From contig CAMTDV010000017.1 in NCBI GenBank assembly GCA_947069175.1, positions 46,509,137 to 46,573,136 on the forward strand: a stretch of 64,000 nt of DNA, given 5' to 3'. This DNA is from Scalesia atractyloides. Lineage: Eukaryota > Streptophyta > Magnoliopsida > Asterales > Asteraceae. Made by a program: the position numbers and the translations under genes. Below are positions 31,489-42,689 of this stretch, one piece after another (positions within the stretch are counted from its first letter, which is position 1; each line of letters starts with the position of its first letter). The notes beneath the pieces were generated by a model. That model saw only the letters and a program-made list of their open reading frames with translations. It searched no databases and was not told the DNA's origin.

Positions 31489-31568
31489 GGGTTAGACACA
31501 CAGTCCAGCGGTGGACTGTGTGCGAACAAATACACATACACGTCGGGAGTTCGATTCCTGTCCCAACC
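31489..31568 (+). other. tRNA-like unit b in 3' LTR of D
   Basis: Same sequence as the unit at 24958-25037, with the 11-bp hairpin and B box. It is followed by a T-run of eight or more at about 31591. Confidence 0.6.
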
Positions 31569-31661
31569 TCATGCGCTGTAATAAAATGCCTTTTTTTTTA
31601 AAACTGAACCGGGTTAACTCCGTTAGATGTTAAGTATAATAAAAATCTGTATTTAAACCAA

Positions 31662-31732
31662 GTTAGACACACAGTCCAGCGGTGGACTGTGTGTAACATT
31701 AAGTCACAGGTCCCGGGTTCGAGACCTGTTGA
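31662..31732 (+). other. tRNA-like unit c in 3' LTR of D
   Basis: Same sequence as the unit at 25130-25200, followed by five T residues near 31761. Confidence 0.58.
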
Positions 31733-31829
31733 CGACACCGGTCCGATACATTTAAAACCCTTTTTAAAAATAAATAATTTCCGGATTAATTGAATTAGTG
31801 TATAAATATAATTAAAAACAGAAATATTT

Positions 31830-31905
31830 CGGGTTAGACACGTAGCTCAGTTGGTAGAGCTGCGTGCACGCGAACGGGAGGTCTCGGGTTCGAGCCTCAC
31901 CCGGC
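31830..31905 (+). other. tRNA-like unit d in 3' LTR of D
   Basis: Same as 25298-25373 except CCCGGCGCA replaces CCCGGCTCA at the end. It is followed by the W-box cluster (31929-31977) and six T residues. Confidence 0.65.
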
Positions 31906-33264
31906 GCATACACTTACACAATAAAACCGGTCAACAAGTCAACGGTCAACGGTCAAGTCAACGGTCAAAAAGTCAACATTTTTTATTATTTTTATTTATT
32001 TATTTTATTTAAAAATCAATTAAAAATACTTAAAAATAACATTTTTAAGGTTAGAAAATAGCCTAAAACTCACAAAAATATATCCAAAAATTCTATTAAA
32101 GTTGTTAATAAAATCCATTTATTTACCTTACTTTTCTTTATTAATTAGGTTAGTTATTCCTCGACGATCAATCCTCTAAACTCGTGCGCATTCATCATCA
32201 TTCACCGAACGCACCCACTGTGAGTGAATCTCTACAAATTCCCCGTTTAAATCACGTTTTTGGGGTGTATCATGTGTCTTACTATTTATTATATTTAAAT
32301 CATTGTGCATACATCATATCATGAATAAATGTGTATCCTGCCTGTGTAAACTGTTTGTGTGATTACTGTGTAGATTTAAGTTATTATTTTCAGTACATGC
32401 AATTTCATAGGCCGCCGCTCCCCATTACATTATGAGCGTTGAGCATGTTCCCCATTACATTATGAGCGTGAACCTGGCGTGCCAACATACGACCGGCTCC
32501 GTTTGATTGAGCCTTGATCGCACAGACATTTTTATTTTCAGTACATGCAATACGATCGGCTCCGTTTGATTGAGCCTTGATCGCACAGACATTTTCATTT
32601 TCAGTACATGCAATACGATCGGCTCCGTTTGATTGAGCCTTGATCGCACAGACATTTTTCATTTTTAGTACATGCAATACAATCGGCTCCGTTTATTGAG
32701 CCTTGATCGCACAGTTTCATTTATGTTATATATTTATGCAAGTTGATATGTTATTGTATGCTGTTAGTTTGTTAATGTATGTTATTGTTTGTTGTTGTTT
32801 GATATCGTATACTAATGGGTTGTGATTGTATGCTGTTGGTTTGTTAATGTATGTTATTGTTTGTTGTTGTTTGTTATTGTAAGCTAATTGTTGTTATTGT
32901 ATGTTTATTTACGTTTGTTCGTATATGAATATTGCACAATTTTTCCATATTAAATACAACCAGAAATAAATAATAAATGTTTTCTAACAAGGTTCACTCG
33001 CCAACTTTTTGTTGATCCAAAAACCATTTTTACATATGATACAGGTGAACAGGATGAAGCAAGGAAAACATAGGAAATTGCCTTAGAAGAAAAATAATGA
33101 AGTTTAGAAGGATGAATAGAACATGTTGTATTTGTTTGATATGATTGTATGATCTCTTTTAAATTGAAATAATAAATATGAAACATTATAATAAATGTCA
33201 TGAGCTTTGATGATAACCCAATCATGCCCCGATCACCTTTTCCGCTGCGGGTCGGGGTGTGACA

Positions 33265-34189
33265 ATTTTCAATTTCTTCAAAAGTTGATGAACCCTCATG
33301 TTTTTCTAGAATGATTTTTTTCCATTTTTATCAATGACCTTGATTTTTCACAAGCTAGATTCATGGGTATGATCTCAACCACACCAGACACATTAACATT
33401 TTAAGTAACTTGGTCATGTTTTCTAAAACCTACACCAAATTTTATGTTGCTTTTGATCCAGTTTTCAAGCATAACTTCATAACCTTTGCAGGACTCTACC
33501 CATTTTTCACAAGTGATCTGGGCAGATTCCAACTCATTTTTACAATTTTGATATTTTTCTATTTGGAGTTGGTCCTTGGTTATGCTTGCCTCATGTTTTA
33601 GACTGCTGATTTCAGATTCTTTTTCAAACAATTTTGTTTTCAATTCTTTGGATAGTTTTTCAAACTGAAGTTCATCATCTAAAATTTTGTTTCTAAAGTT
33701 TTCATTCACCTCTTTTATGTTAGCTAAAGCAATTATGCATTTATCTGAACATAGATCTTTAAGGATCTGAGGAGATACCTTAGCAGCAGCCATCATGACA
33801 CAATCACATTCTCCTTCACAAACACTGGTATCCCATGGATCAGGTCCAGATACAAGAGACAGAAGTTGTGCTTATAACATCTATTGCAGCTATTTCTTCT
33901 GTAACATCTGATACAACATAAGCAATAGTAACAACAGTTTCATCATGAACATTCGACTCACCAGACTTGAATACCACTTCCTCAGATTCATCACCTTCAA
34001 CTATAGTATCTAGCGCCATAAAGCAAAAATCATTTTGTTCCAAATCAGTTTTGGCAACTAGAGAAAATTTTCATCAGTTAACTCCTCAGGCAAGCTACTC
34101 CAATCAACAAAGCCTTAAGTGAAAAAGCTCTGTTGGTTGGCCTCTGCAGGAGCAGTGGTTTGAGTAGTTTGAGGTGCAAGCTGCATTTG
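33265..34189 (-). pseudogene. Copia element C: gag coiled-coil region
   Basis: Frame 33401-33796 is a predicted coiled coil (FEKLSKELKTKLFEKESEIS) with a Cys-containing end, as found after the first knuckle in long copia gags. Frame 33840-34043 is acidic (EGDESEEVVFKSGESNVHDE). The two are separated by a shift. The segment is bounded by D on the left and solo LTR F on the right. Confidence 0.65.
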
Positions 34190-36564
34190 TGTCACACCCC
34201 AACCGACGACGGAAACATCAAAGTGAGACGAAATATATTGCTCATGCACATAACCCTATTTAGCGACAATAATTACTTCAAAACCGAATTTCATTAATAA
34301 CATAAATTGTCAATACAACGAAGGAAGTACAAGTACAACATGGAAACAACAAAATATAAAAACAATAACATAACATAACATAATCAAATCTAGTATCTTG
34401 AACGTGTTTCTAGTCATCCCTACTAGATTCATCATGGCATCAATCCTCAACCTATAACATGTTTAAAATAATGTTTCAACGCAAAGCATTGGCGAGTACA
34501 CAAGATTTGTATAAATACATCATTATCATAACGTTTTCTCGAATCCACATGGCAATTGTAAACAAGGTAACTAGCATGCAACACTATATATCAAACCCAA
34601 AGTGTCCACAAGAATTTAGTGTCCCTCGCTACGAAAGTAATGAGACTAGTTTACGAATACAAGACTTAACAACACCTCGACGGGCGGCGTGCTACTCCTA
34701 TAGTGCCATATATATGTTAAGTTTGGGCTAGCAAAGTTAACGACATAAAGCATGTATGATTCTAGCATGGACCTAAGTAAAAAAGTAGCATGTATAAGGA
34801 TTGAGATTACAAAACATGATGAAATGTGTGTTGTGAATTTGATATATTAACATGTTACAACCCAAGTGTCTTAAAAGTAAAACGGGTCAAGTGTACTCAC
34901 AGTTTTGCAAGCTTCCACTTGTTAGTCCGTGAAGAGTTTGTTGGTTTGGAGGTGGAACACCGAGTCCTCCTACACGAGGAAACATAGGTGTGTGAGTAAC
35001 TTGGATGATGACGAAGGATTTAGATTTGGAATTTAAAGTATAGCAAAAGTAAATATACAAGAAAATAAAAATCTAGACATAGTACTCGTTTTTGACACTA
35101 TAAAAAAACCCATGGGGGTTAGAATGATTTCATGGGTATAATGCCCATTAGAATCGTAACGAGGAGCTAAGTACTTAGGTGATGTAACTTAGTACGTTGA
35201 CGAATAATCATTTGATTATTACCAAGGGTTCGGCTTATATGTTTTATATGTGGTATATAGTATATAGTATGATAATAGTCCAACAAGTTTAACAAGGATC
35301 TCATATAAGTCATGCAAGGAGGTAGGAGGTTAACCTTCCATTTAAGACCTCTTTCGTAGATTTCACCAATGCACAAGTTGTTACAAGAACAACAAGATGG
35401 TCATGAATACAATAAGGAATGAAATATACACACTATACTACGGGAAATCATCAAGTGAGGTGTGGATTGGAAGTAGGATAGCCAAAGCTTTCCAAGTAAT
35501 CACACTATACAAGCTCAAGTCTTGTTCAACACTTGTGGGTTAAAACCCTTTTAAAAATAGAAAGTTTGGAGGGATTAAACACCTCCTATTATATGTAACA
35601 ACCTTTTTTAAGCACGATAGTCATAGACTTTGATTAGTGGCATAAGGGCATAGGGTTGTATGAGTAAATCATGAGTTTTCTTCCAAAACATGAAGAATTA
35701 AAAAGATAAAAATGAGCAGAATTATAGGTGCATTTTGGACCTAAAAATGGTGAGGTTTCACCTTACTTTGCCCAAGCAAACTTGTGAAAACCTTCCTAGA
35801 GGTTATATAAGTTTTATAGAAGAAATAACAAGAAGAAAATCGAAGTAGAAGTGAGTTAAACTCACTTTAAATGGCTGAAAGTTTCTAATGTTGTTGCTGA
35901 AACTCACCTGTGTTTACAGAGGTTTTGAGAGTGTTTAAGGGTTGTAAAAGTGGAAAAGAGGCTGATTATAAGTTATATTTATAGGAGGAAGGATTAGGGT
36001 TTCAATGGGTTGGGCTTTGGACAAGGTTAGTGGGCATTAAGGCTTGAAACAAGCCACCAAACCTAGCCTAAGGGGGTTGTCCACTTTTTATTTTATTTTA
36101 TTTTGTTAGTTAATTGATATATATTTGTTTATCTGATTCCATTTATCATATAATTAACATATATTAAGGTGTGGTATGGTATTTTTGAAGTATGGACATC
36201 ATATGCTAGTGTTTACTTGGTAAAAAGAACAAGTTTATAAAAGTTTAATGTCACAAAGTAGATAACAATGGTGAAATTTAAAATGAAGCATCGAATAATT
36301 ATAATTTTCGCGATTGAATAACCAAGTATCTTGTATGAATGAAATGCTTTATGAATTACGATTACACGAGAATTGTTTATGAGTTAATTTATGATACGAA
36401 CTATGTTAATAAACGTGTGTATGAATCGATGTATAAACATGTATAAGTAATGTATATTCTACATAAATATGAATTTTATTACGATCGAAGTCTCGGATTT
36501 ACAACGATTCAAGATGAGATACGATTACAAAGGAAAGAGTTTCCGAAAATAGAATTACGATACA
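34190..36564 (-). mobile_element. Solo LTR F (gypsy type)
   Basis: The 2375-bp sequence has ends TGTATCGT...GGGTGTGACA in minus orientation and is flanked by ATTTG (34185-34189 and 36565-36569). It contains no coding region. A TATA box TCCTATAAATATA (35973-35985) and a strong splice-donor match CAGGTGAGTT (35901-35910) lie in the sense direction, and it shares the TGAGTACA motif near 34900 with E. It is the product of LTR-LTR recombination of a full element. Confidence 0.87.
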
Positions 36565-37116
36565 ATTTGCACCTGAGGCACTGGTGCTTGAACACATTGA
36601 ATCTGTGGAATAGTGGTTTGAACATAATGCATAGGAACAGTGGTAGCAGGGTGTGCAAAATGAGCAGTGTTTTGCATTTATGGTGCAGGGGTATATTGGG
36701 AATAATGCACAGTGTTTTGTGTGTGTTGTGGTCTAGGGCCAGGATGTGTAACAATTGGACCAGATGATTGAGATCTGCATTCTCTAGCAAAATGTCCTAG
36801 CCTATTACATTTGTAGCATTTGATCTTTGATTTATCCTACCCAACTTTTAATCCCCCATGCAACCCTGGAAACTTTCTACCAGTTCTTTGTAAAACTTGC
36901 TGGCCCTAACACTCAATAAGGCCAACTAGTGCAAAATGTCCATTTCTTCTAAATCTGTGGGTTCAAAATGTTGAAGGTCATTTAACTTAAACGATAGGTT
37001 GTCAGAAGTTTGGCTTTCCCGAGTTGCAGCAAATGCAAAATTGGGTGAGTAAGAATCAGAATTGCAATTCCCACCAGAGGTTATGTCAATGAAATGATCA
37101 TAATTCTGATCCTTAC
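36565..37116 (-). pseudogene. Copia element C: first gag zinc knuckle
   Basis: The minus strand at about 36777-36818 encodes CYKCNRLGHFAREC, an intact CX2CX4HX4C knuckle preceded by Lys. Downstream (36580-36770) is Pro/Gln/His-rich sequence. The segment is bounded by F and E. Confidence 0.75.
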
Positions 37117-40100
37117 TATCACACCCCGACCGCGTAAAACAACAAAACGCGGCGGAAACCGTCGGGGAGTGTCGTAACAGAATTATTGTTTCAATAACCA
37201 TGGCATAAAATGTTAAGTTTTATTGAATATAATTGTTTACATTGTCTGGAATTTAAACATAAAACATAACATAAGTTAAATTGTCTTCAGGTTTAAGTCA
37301 CTAAAGCCCAAAGTCCATCCTAAGTGTCGCATGATAAACCTTAAGCATTCGCTCCTGAAACATATGTGAAAATAAAGTACGTCAGCATAAAAATGCATGT
37401 GAGTAACATAGGTTTTGCGTTTAAGATTCATGGCCTAGAATGTTTAAAGGAATACTTAGTTAAAAAGTGGCCATGAATACTTACAAAATGTTTTCTTTTA
37501 TGAAATCATAAGATAAATCGAATAATATAAAAGACATAATGCATGGTTAAATCATTAACCAAAATATAAGTCATGTCTCGTGTAAAAATATCATGTCATA
37601 GATAAAAATGTCTTGTCTTGTACTTTGTTTGAATTGATTTAGATAATGACACGATATGCAATATGATAAAAACACTTATATATAGGAAGTACCACGGCGT
37701 ATCCACCATGCTTTTATCATATTACCCCCGTCCCGTTATTTAAATCACTTACTATAAACCAACCATCAAAAGTCTTGTTTAAACAAAAGAAATGTCATGT
37801 ATAAACAAAGTCTTGTGTAAACCAAATGTCAAATGTAAACAAATGTCTTGAATAGTCGAAATGTCTTGTATAAAACAATGTCTTTGAATAGTCAAACGTT
37901 ATGTTCTATAAGTCATGCTTTTATTTTTTAAAATATACATTAAGTTTGTTGGGAAACACATTCAAACCTTGTTGATAAAGATAAAAGTCTATCCATTTCA
38001 TCGGATTCTATCATTCCCTAAAGTCGCTTCCAAACAAACCCAGGAAGTGGGAACGTGATTGTCAATCCTATGGTACCATTACATACTACTGGTCGGCGTG
38101 ATCAATGTTAATGAATGTATTAAGTCAATCTCCAACGTACCAATATGTCATGAACAAAGTAAGCAAAATGTCTTTGAAAAACCATATACTAGTATGCTCG
38201 GTCAACATACATAGTAAGAAATGTCTTTGAAAACCAATGTACCAGTATGCTCAGTCAACATACATAGCAAGAAATGTCTTTGAAAACCAATGTACTAGTA
38301 TGCTCAGTCAACATACATAGCAAGAAATGTCTTTGAAAACCAATGTACTTGTATGCTCAGTCATCATACATAGCAAGAAATGTCTTTGAAAACCCATGTA
38401 CTAGTATGCTCAGTCAACCTACATAGCAAGAAATAATGTAAATCAATGTGCTCATACGCTAAGTCAACATATCCCGCAAAAATTCAATGGAAATCATGTA
38501 CTATATGTACTATGTAATCAAAGCATGTATAATGTCATGAAAACCGAAAGTAGTCATAGGCACAATATGTTTCACCCCAAAACATATGAAAAAGTAAAAG
38601 AGGGGGACTATGTACTCACTTGGGATTGCAAGAAAGTCCTTGTTCAAGAAGATAAACCAAAGCTCAAGAGTCCAAGAATTTAAGTATGTCCTAATACCGG
38701 GTAACTATATTAATATCGGGACATAATCGGCGATAGGATAGAATGAGGTCTTGTAAACCAAATGAGTGTTAGTACTCATATGAAATGGTTTAACAAAGTC
38801 TACATTCTGATTTGAAACCATTCCTAAGTGCTTTTGACCCATAATGGCTCGTTAAGGTAGTTTATGCTACTTTAACGGGTCATTTGCGGAAACGTGTGAT
38901 CGGATGGTTAGATGTGTCCTATGATAAGTCTTATATGCCATAACAAGTTTAATAAAGTTGTAACATCAGTCGATATGGCAAAACATTGGTTACATAAACT
39001 TAAAATCATTTTATGTGCAAAAAGGGCATTTTGGTCATTTATAAAGGCATAATAAGCAACTTAACATAACACTAATCAAACGACGTGACCATAAGGTATA
39101 ACCTCAAAGGGTTATTCCCTATACAACTATGGTCACAAATATGTGTTTGGTCGGATCCTAAGATCAACTAAACGGGTCGGATTCGAAAGTCAAAGTGGTG
39201 GCCAAGACCGCTCGACTTACGACCCTAAACTAAACTAAAAGTGACGAGTTAGACATGTTAAACTAACTAAGTTTATAAAACTGATTTGGTATCAAAACAA
39301 AATAGTTTCATTGTATAATGCGCACTTTGCGCATTATTGGCCGAAACTTTGACTAGTCACTACAACTAGTAAACGTGGTAATCAGTAGGCATGATCGCTA
39401 TGGATCATAACCATCGTGATTACGATCACGTTGCAAAGTTCAATTGAACTTTGTCTTGACCAATTTATGGTCAAAGCCGAAAGTCAAACACTGTTTGACT
39501 TTTGGCTTGAAATAGCTAAACAAATGAAACAAGACAAGGATACAGCACTTACTTGTGTTTGAAGAACACCCAAGAGCTCCAAGAAGACTAGAAAACTCAG
39601 GTAGGAGGCATCCAACAATGTGGTAGCCTCCACTTAGAGTGTTTGAGATAAGAACAAAGGAAGGAGCAAGTTGAAATGAGGATGATCATGGGTATTTATA
39701 GTTGAATTGAAGCTACCAAATCATTACAAGTGTCCATGAGTCATCAAGGGATTTGATTAGTGTCATAACACTTGTTAAATGCAGAAGAAAGGGTGGCATA
39801 TTCGAATGCTTCGTGTCCAAGGCTTTAAACAAGGAGCTGCCAAGTTTCTGATGTGTTGGAGCGTAATTACGGACCGTAAGGGCTTTGGGCTTACGGTCCG
39901 TGTGGCAGACACTTTTGAAAATTGGCATAACAGGCCCTACACCCGTTTCATCGCGTTTTGGCACTTCTAACACCCGTTAACCTTATTTTCAAGCTTCATA
40001 AGGATGAAATAACATAGGGAACTTGAAATATGTCCAAAAATGTTCTGGGTGTCGGTTCGTTTGATTGTACGGTTGTGGTTTTTGGTTAATTACGATGAAA

Positions 40101-40725
40101 ATCGTAAAGAACGCGTGTGTGACCGTAAAAGTGTAACAAATGATATTTTTGCATTCCAATCATTAAAATACAAGATTTTAATGATCACAAAATGTTTTGG
40201 ATGTGCGTATGTGTTCCGGATTAAGAAATACGCGAAACGACATAGTTTTGTAGAATTTGCAAAATAGCCCCTGAAGTTGCATAAGCATGTTTTTGCCATA
40301 CTGAAGCCTTCAAAACTTAATTCTAAAGTATGTAAAGGTTATTAAGGTATGTTTAGCTCGTGAACTTGTTCCAAAGTGTGCGTCGCTACGAGAATCGATG
40401 GACTATCATAGTTTGTCGTAAATAGTCCCTGTGATCGAATAAGCTTGTTTTTGACATACCAAATCCTTCAAAACTTATTTCTAAGTTATGTAAAGGACAT
40501 TTAAGGTATGTTTAGCTTATGTCACTATTTTGGACTATACATTGCGTTTAACCGATTTCGTTTTGCGATTACACTTCCAGAAAAGGTTTGAAAGGTTAAA
40601 ATCGAACAAATATTGAAAATGCACAAAAGTCATAATTAAACACACAAATTGTAAACAACATAAAATTTCATTAATCATCAAATTGTTTGGAAGTCGATAC
40701 TGGATTGAATTACACAGATGTCACA
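37117..40725 (-). repeat. 3' LTR of element E
   Basis: This 3609-bp LTR has, in sense direction: palindromic TTACGGACCGTAA sites (39868-39905), a TATA box CTATAAATACCC (39690-39701), a donor-like CAAGTAAGTG (39546-39555), hairpins (39310-39510), a 60-bp tandem repeat (38160-38445) and a second TATA-like block (37673-37712). Confidence 0.92.
38160..38445 (-). repeat. 60-bp tandem repeat in 3' LTR of E
   Basis: About five units each contain ATGTCTTTGAAAACC and TATGCTCAGTCAACATACAT. The 5' LTR copy of the array is at 46855-47075. Confidence 0.88.
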
Positions 40726-40759
40726 GTCTCTCCTACTTTAGGAAATTTCGTCCTGAAAT
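40726..40759 (-). promoter_or_regulatory. Polypurine tract of element E
   Basis: In sense direction, ATTTCAGGACGAAATTTCCT then AAAGTAGGAGAGAC abuts the 3' LTR start. Confidence 0.82.
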
Positions 40760-41148
40760 TTAATTAGAGGAAACTTGTGAGAAAAGATGTGGATACTTCG
40801 CCTTCATTTGATCCTCTCGTTCCCAAGTATATTCTGGGCCACGTTTGGATTCCCAGCGAACCTTAACAATCGGTATCCGTCTGCGTTTGAGCTTCTTGAC
40901 TTCACGGTCTAAAATTTCCATAGGTTTCTCGACAAAATGCATCGTGTTATCAACACGAATTTCATCAAGAGGGATGTGGAGGTTTTCATCAGCCAAACAC
41001 TTTTTCAAATTGGACACGTGAAAAGTTGGATGAACATTACCAAGTTCAGGAGGTAGCTCAAGCTTGTAGGCCACTATACCAATTCTCTCAATGATCTTAA
41101 ATGGTCCAACGTATCATGGCGCAAGTTTTCCTTTCTTCCCGAATCTAA
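40760..41148 (-). pseudogene. Element E integrase C-terminus and chromodomain-like region
   Basis: The frame 40760-41074 reads ELGNVHPTFHVSNLKKCL, IPLDEIRVDNTMHFVEKPME, then ILDREVKKLKRRRIPIVKVR and WESKRGPEYTWEREDQMKAK. The 'VHPTFHVS.LKK' block and the 'V..ILDR.VK.LR...I..VKV.W...G.E.TWE' block are the conserved end of chromovirus integrase, the latter chromodomain-like and thought to steer insertion to heterochromatin. The frame ends normally just before the purine tract. A shift near 41115 separates it from the integrase core. Confidence 0.88.
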
Positions 41149-41938
41149 TCACACCTTTCCTAGGGGATACCTTAAGGAGTTGTGATCACCGACTTTGAAT
41201 TCCAAGGGCTTGCGTCGTTTGTCCGCGTAACTCTTTTGACGGCTTCTAGCTGTCAAAAGGTTTTCGCGAATTTTCTTGACTTTGTCCGTTGTATCATGAA
41301 TGAGTTCAGGTCCAGTGAATTGAGATTCACCGATCTCATTCCAACAGACAGGTGAATGACATTTTCGACCATAAAGAGCTTCAAAAGGTGCCATGTCAAT
41401 GCTGGAGTGATAACTGTTGTTGTAGGAGAATTCGATCAATGGTAGATGCGAATCCCAACTACCACCAAAGTCGATCACACAGGCTCTAAGCATATCCTCC
41501 AATGTTTGGATTGTCCTTTCAGATTGTCCATCCGTTTGAGGATGATAAGCAGTGCTCAAGTTAAGCTTGGATCCCATGGCAAACTGCATGGTTCTCCAAA
41601 AATGAGATGTGAATCGAGCATCACGATCAGATATAATATCCAAAGGGACACCATGACGAGATACTATTTCATCCACATAGATCTTAGCAAGTTTGCCAAC
41701 AGAGAAGTCCTCGCGAATGGCTATATAATGTGCTGACTTTGTAAGACGATCAACGACTACCCAAATGGCATCGTGACCTCTAGAAGTGCGCGGAAATTTA
41801 TAATGAGATCCATAGCAATGTTTTCCCATTTCTAAACCGGAATTTCTGGTTGTTCAAGCAAACCAGAAGGACATTGAAGCTCTGCCTTAACTTTGAGACA
41901 AGTAAGGCATTTGGAGACATACAAAGCTATGTCTTTCT
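41149..41938 (-). pseudogene. Element E integrase core
   Basis: Frame 41149-41829 contains WVVVDRLTKSAHYIAIRED, DIISDRDARFTSHFWR, and STAYHPQTDGQSERTIQTLE, giving the three catalytic acidic residues D, D and E, then YNNSYHSSIDMAPFEALYGR. The zinc-finger part lies upstream at 41840-41938 in broken frame (CLKVKAELQCPSGLL-type). The C-terminal shift is near 41165. It would catalyse insertion of the DNA copy; this copy is disabled only by flanking frame breaks. Confidence 0.9.
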
Positions 41939-42680
41939 TCATACCCGGCCACCAATACTGGGTACGAAGATCCTTGTACATTTTTCTGCACCTGGATGAA
42001 TTGAATAACGAGACTTATGAGCTTCATCCATTATAAAGGTGCGGAGATTGTCTAGACTTGGAACCCACAAATGGTTCAGATAATAAGATAACTCATTGTC
42101 TTTTGTTTCAAGTTGAAGCTCGAGATGATGTGGTAGTTCAATACCCATTTTGTCTTGTGCAACACAAGTACGTTGAGCTTCAAGAATACGTGTTTGGATA
42201 TCAGATTGAACTTGCATGCATTGCAGCTTGACACGTTTTTTACGACTAAGAGCATCGGCTACGACATTCGCCTTACCAGGATAGTAGCGAATTTCGCAGT
42301 CATAGTCGTTCAGAAGTTCGACCCAATGTCGTTGTCTCATGTTCAGTTCTTTCTGATGGAAAATGTGCTAGAGACTTTTGTGGTCCGTGAAAACCACACA
42401 TCTTGTACCGTAAAGATAATGTCTCCAGATCTTGAGAACGAAAACAATAGCACCCAACTCAAGATCATGAGTGGTGTAATTCTTTTCGTGGATCTTCAAC
42501 TCTCTCGATGCATAGGCTATAACTTTGTCTCTTTGCATTAGAACACAACCGAAGCCTAAGTTAGACGCATCACAATAATCGACGAAGTTATCGTTCCCTC
42601 GGGTAAGGATAGAATAGGAGCGTCACAAAGCTTTTGCTTCAAAATCTGGAAAGCTTCTTCTTGTTTGGGTCCCCACTCAA
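41939..42680 (-). pseudogene. Element E RNase H
   Basis: The sense strand encodes ELKIHEKNYTTHDLELGAIV, FVLKIWRHYLYGT and FTDHKSL-type sequence (42340-42520), then QRHWVELLNDYDCEIRYYPG and KANVVADALSRKKR, the hallmark end of gypsy RNase H. After this come linker residues to the integrase zinc domain. A stop and shifts around 42345 and 42560 break the frame. Confidence 0.85.
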
Positions 42681-42689
42681 AAGGTTTAT

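Larger units (their letters stand above)
23837..33264 (+). mobile_element. Element D: gag-only gypsy-type LTR element with 2.9-kb LTRs
   Basis: LTRs 23837-26732 and 30367-33264 are nearly identical over 2.9 kb and flanked by ATTTT (23832-23836 and 33265-33269). A primer-binding site (TGGTATCAGAGCC) follows the first LTR, and a CGAAATTTCT...AAGTAGGGGA purine tract precedes the second. The 3.6-kb internal region encodes only gag (27573-28957), then three long direct repeats. There is no protease, RT, RNase H or integrase. This matches the 'terminal repeat with gag' (TR-GAG) type of non-autonomous element. The gag sequence and long LTRs point to the Tekay-like gypsy group, as in E (inference). 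Near-identity of the LTRs makes it the youngest insertion here. Confidence 0.92.
30367..33264 (+). repeat. 3' LTR of element D
   Basis: This 2898-bp LTR differs from the 5' LTR by only scattered substitutions and one- or two-base indels. Its first dinucleotide is TA in place of TG. It repeats every internal feature: tRNA-like units at about 30554-30637 (-), 31489-31568, 31662-31732 and 31830-31905 (+), W-boxes, and the 63-bp repeat at 32489-32720. Confidence 0.93.

Noticed and set aside
34190..36564. Full-length retrotransposon at F
   Set aside because: Only one LTR-like unit lies between matching ATTTG duplications, with no internal region, so it is a solo LTR.
41446..41736. Plus-strand ORFs opposite gypsy pol (also 42155-42541, 43887-44332)
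   Set aside because: They are antisense shadows of integrase, RNase H and gag frames with clear family motifs on the minus strand.
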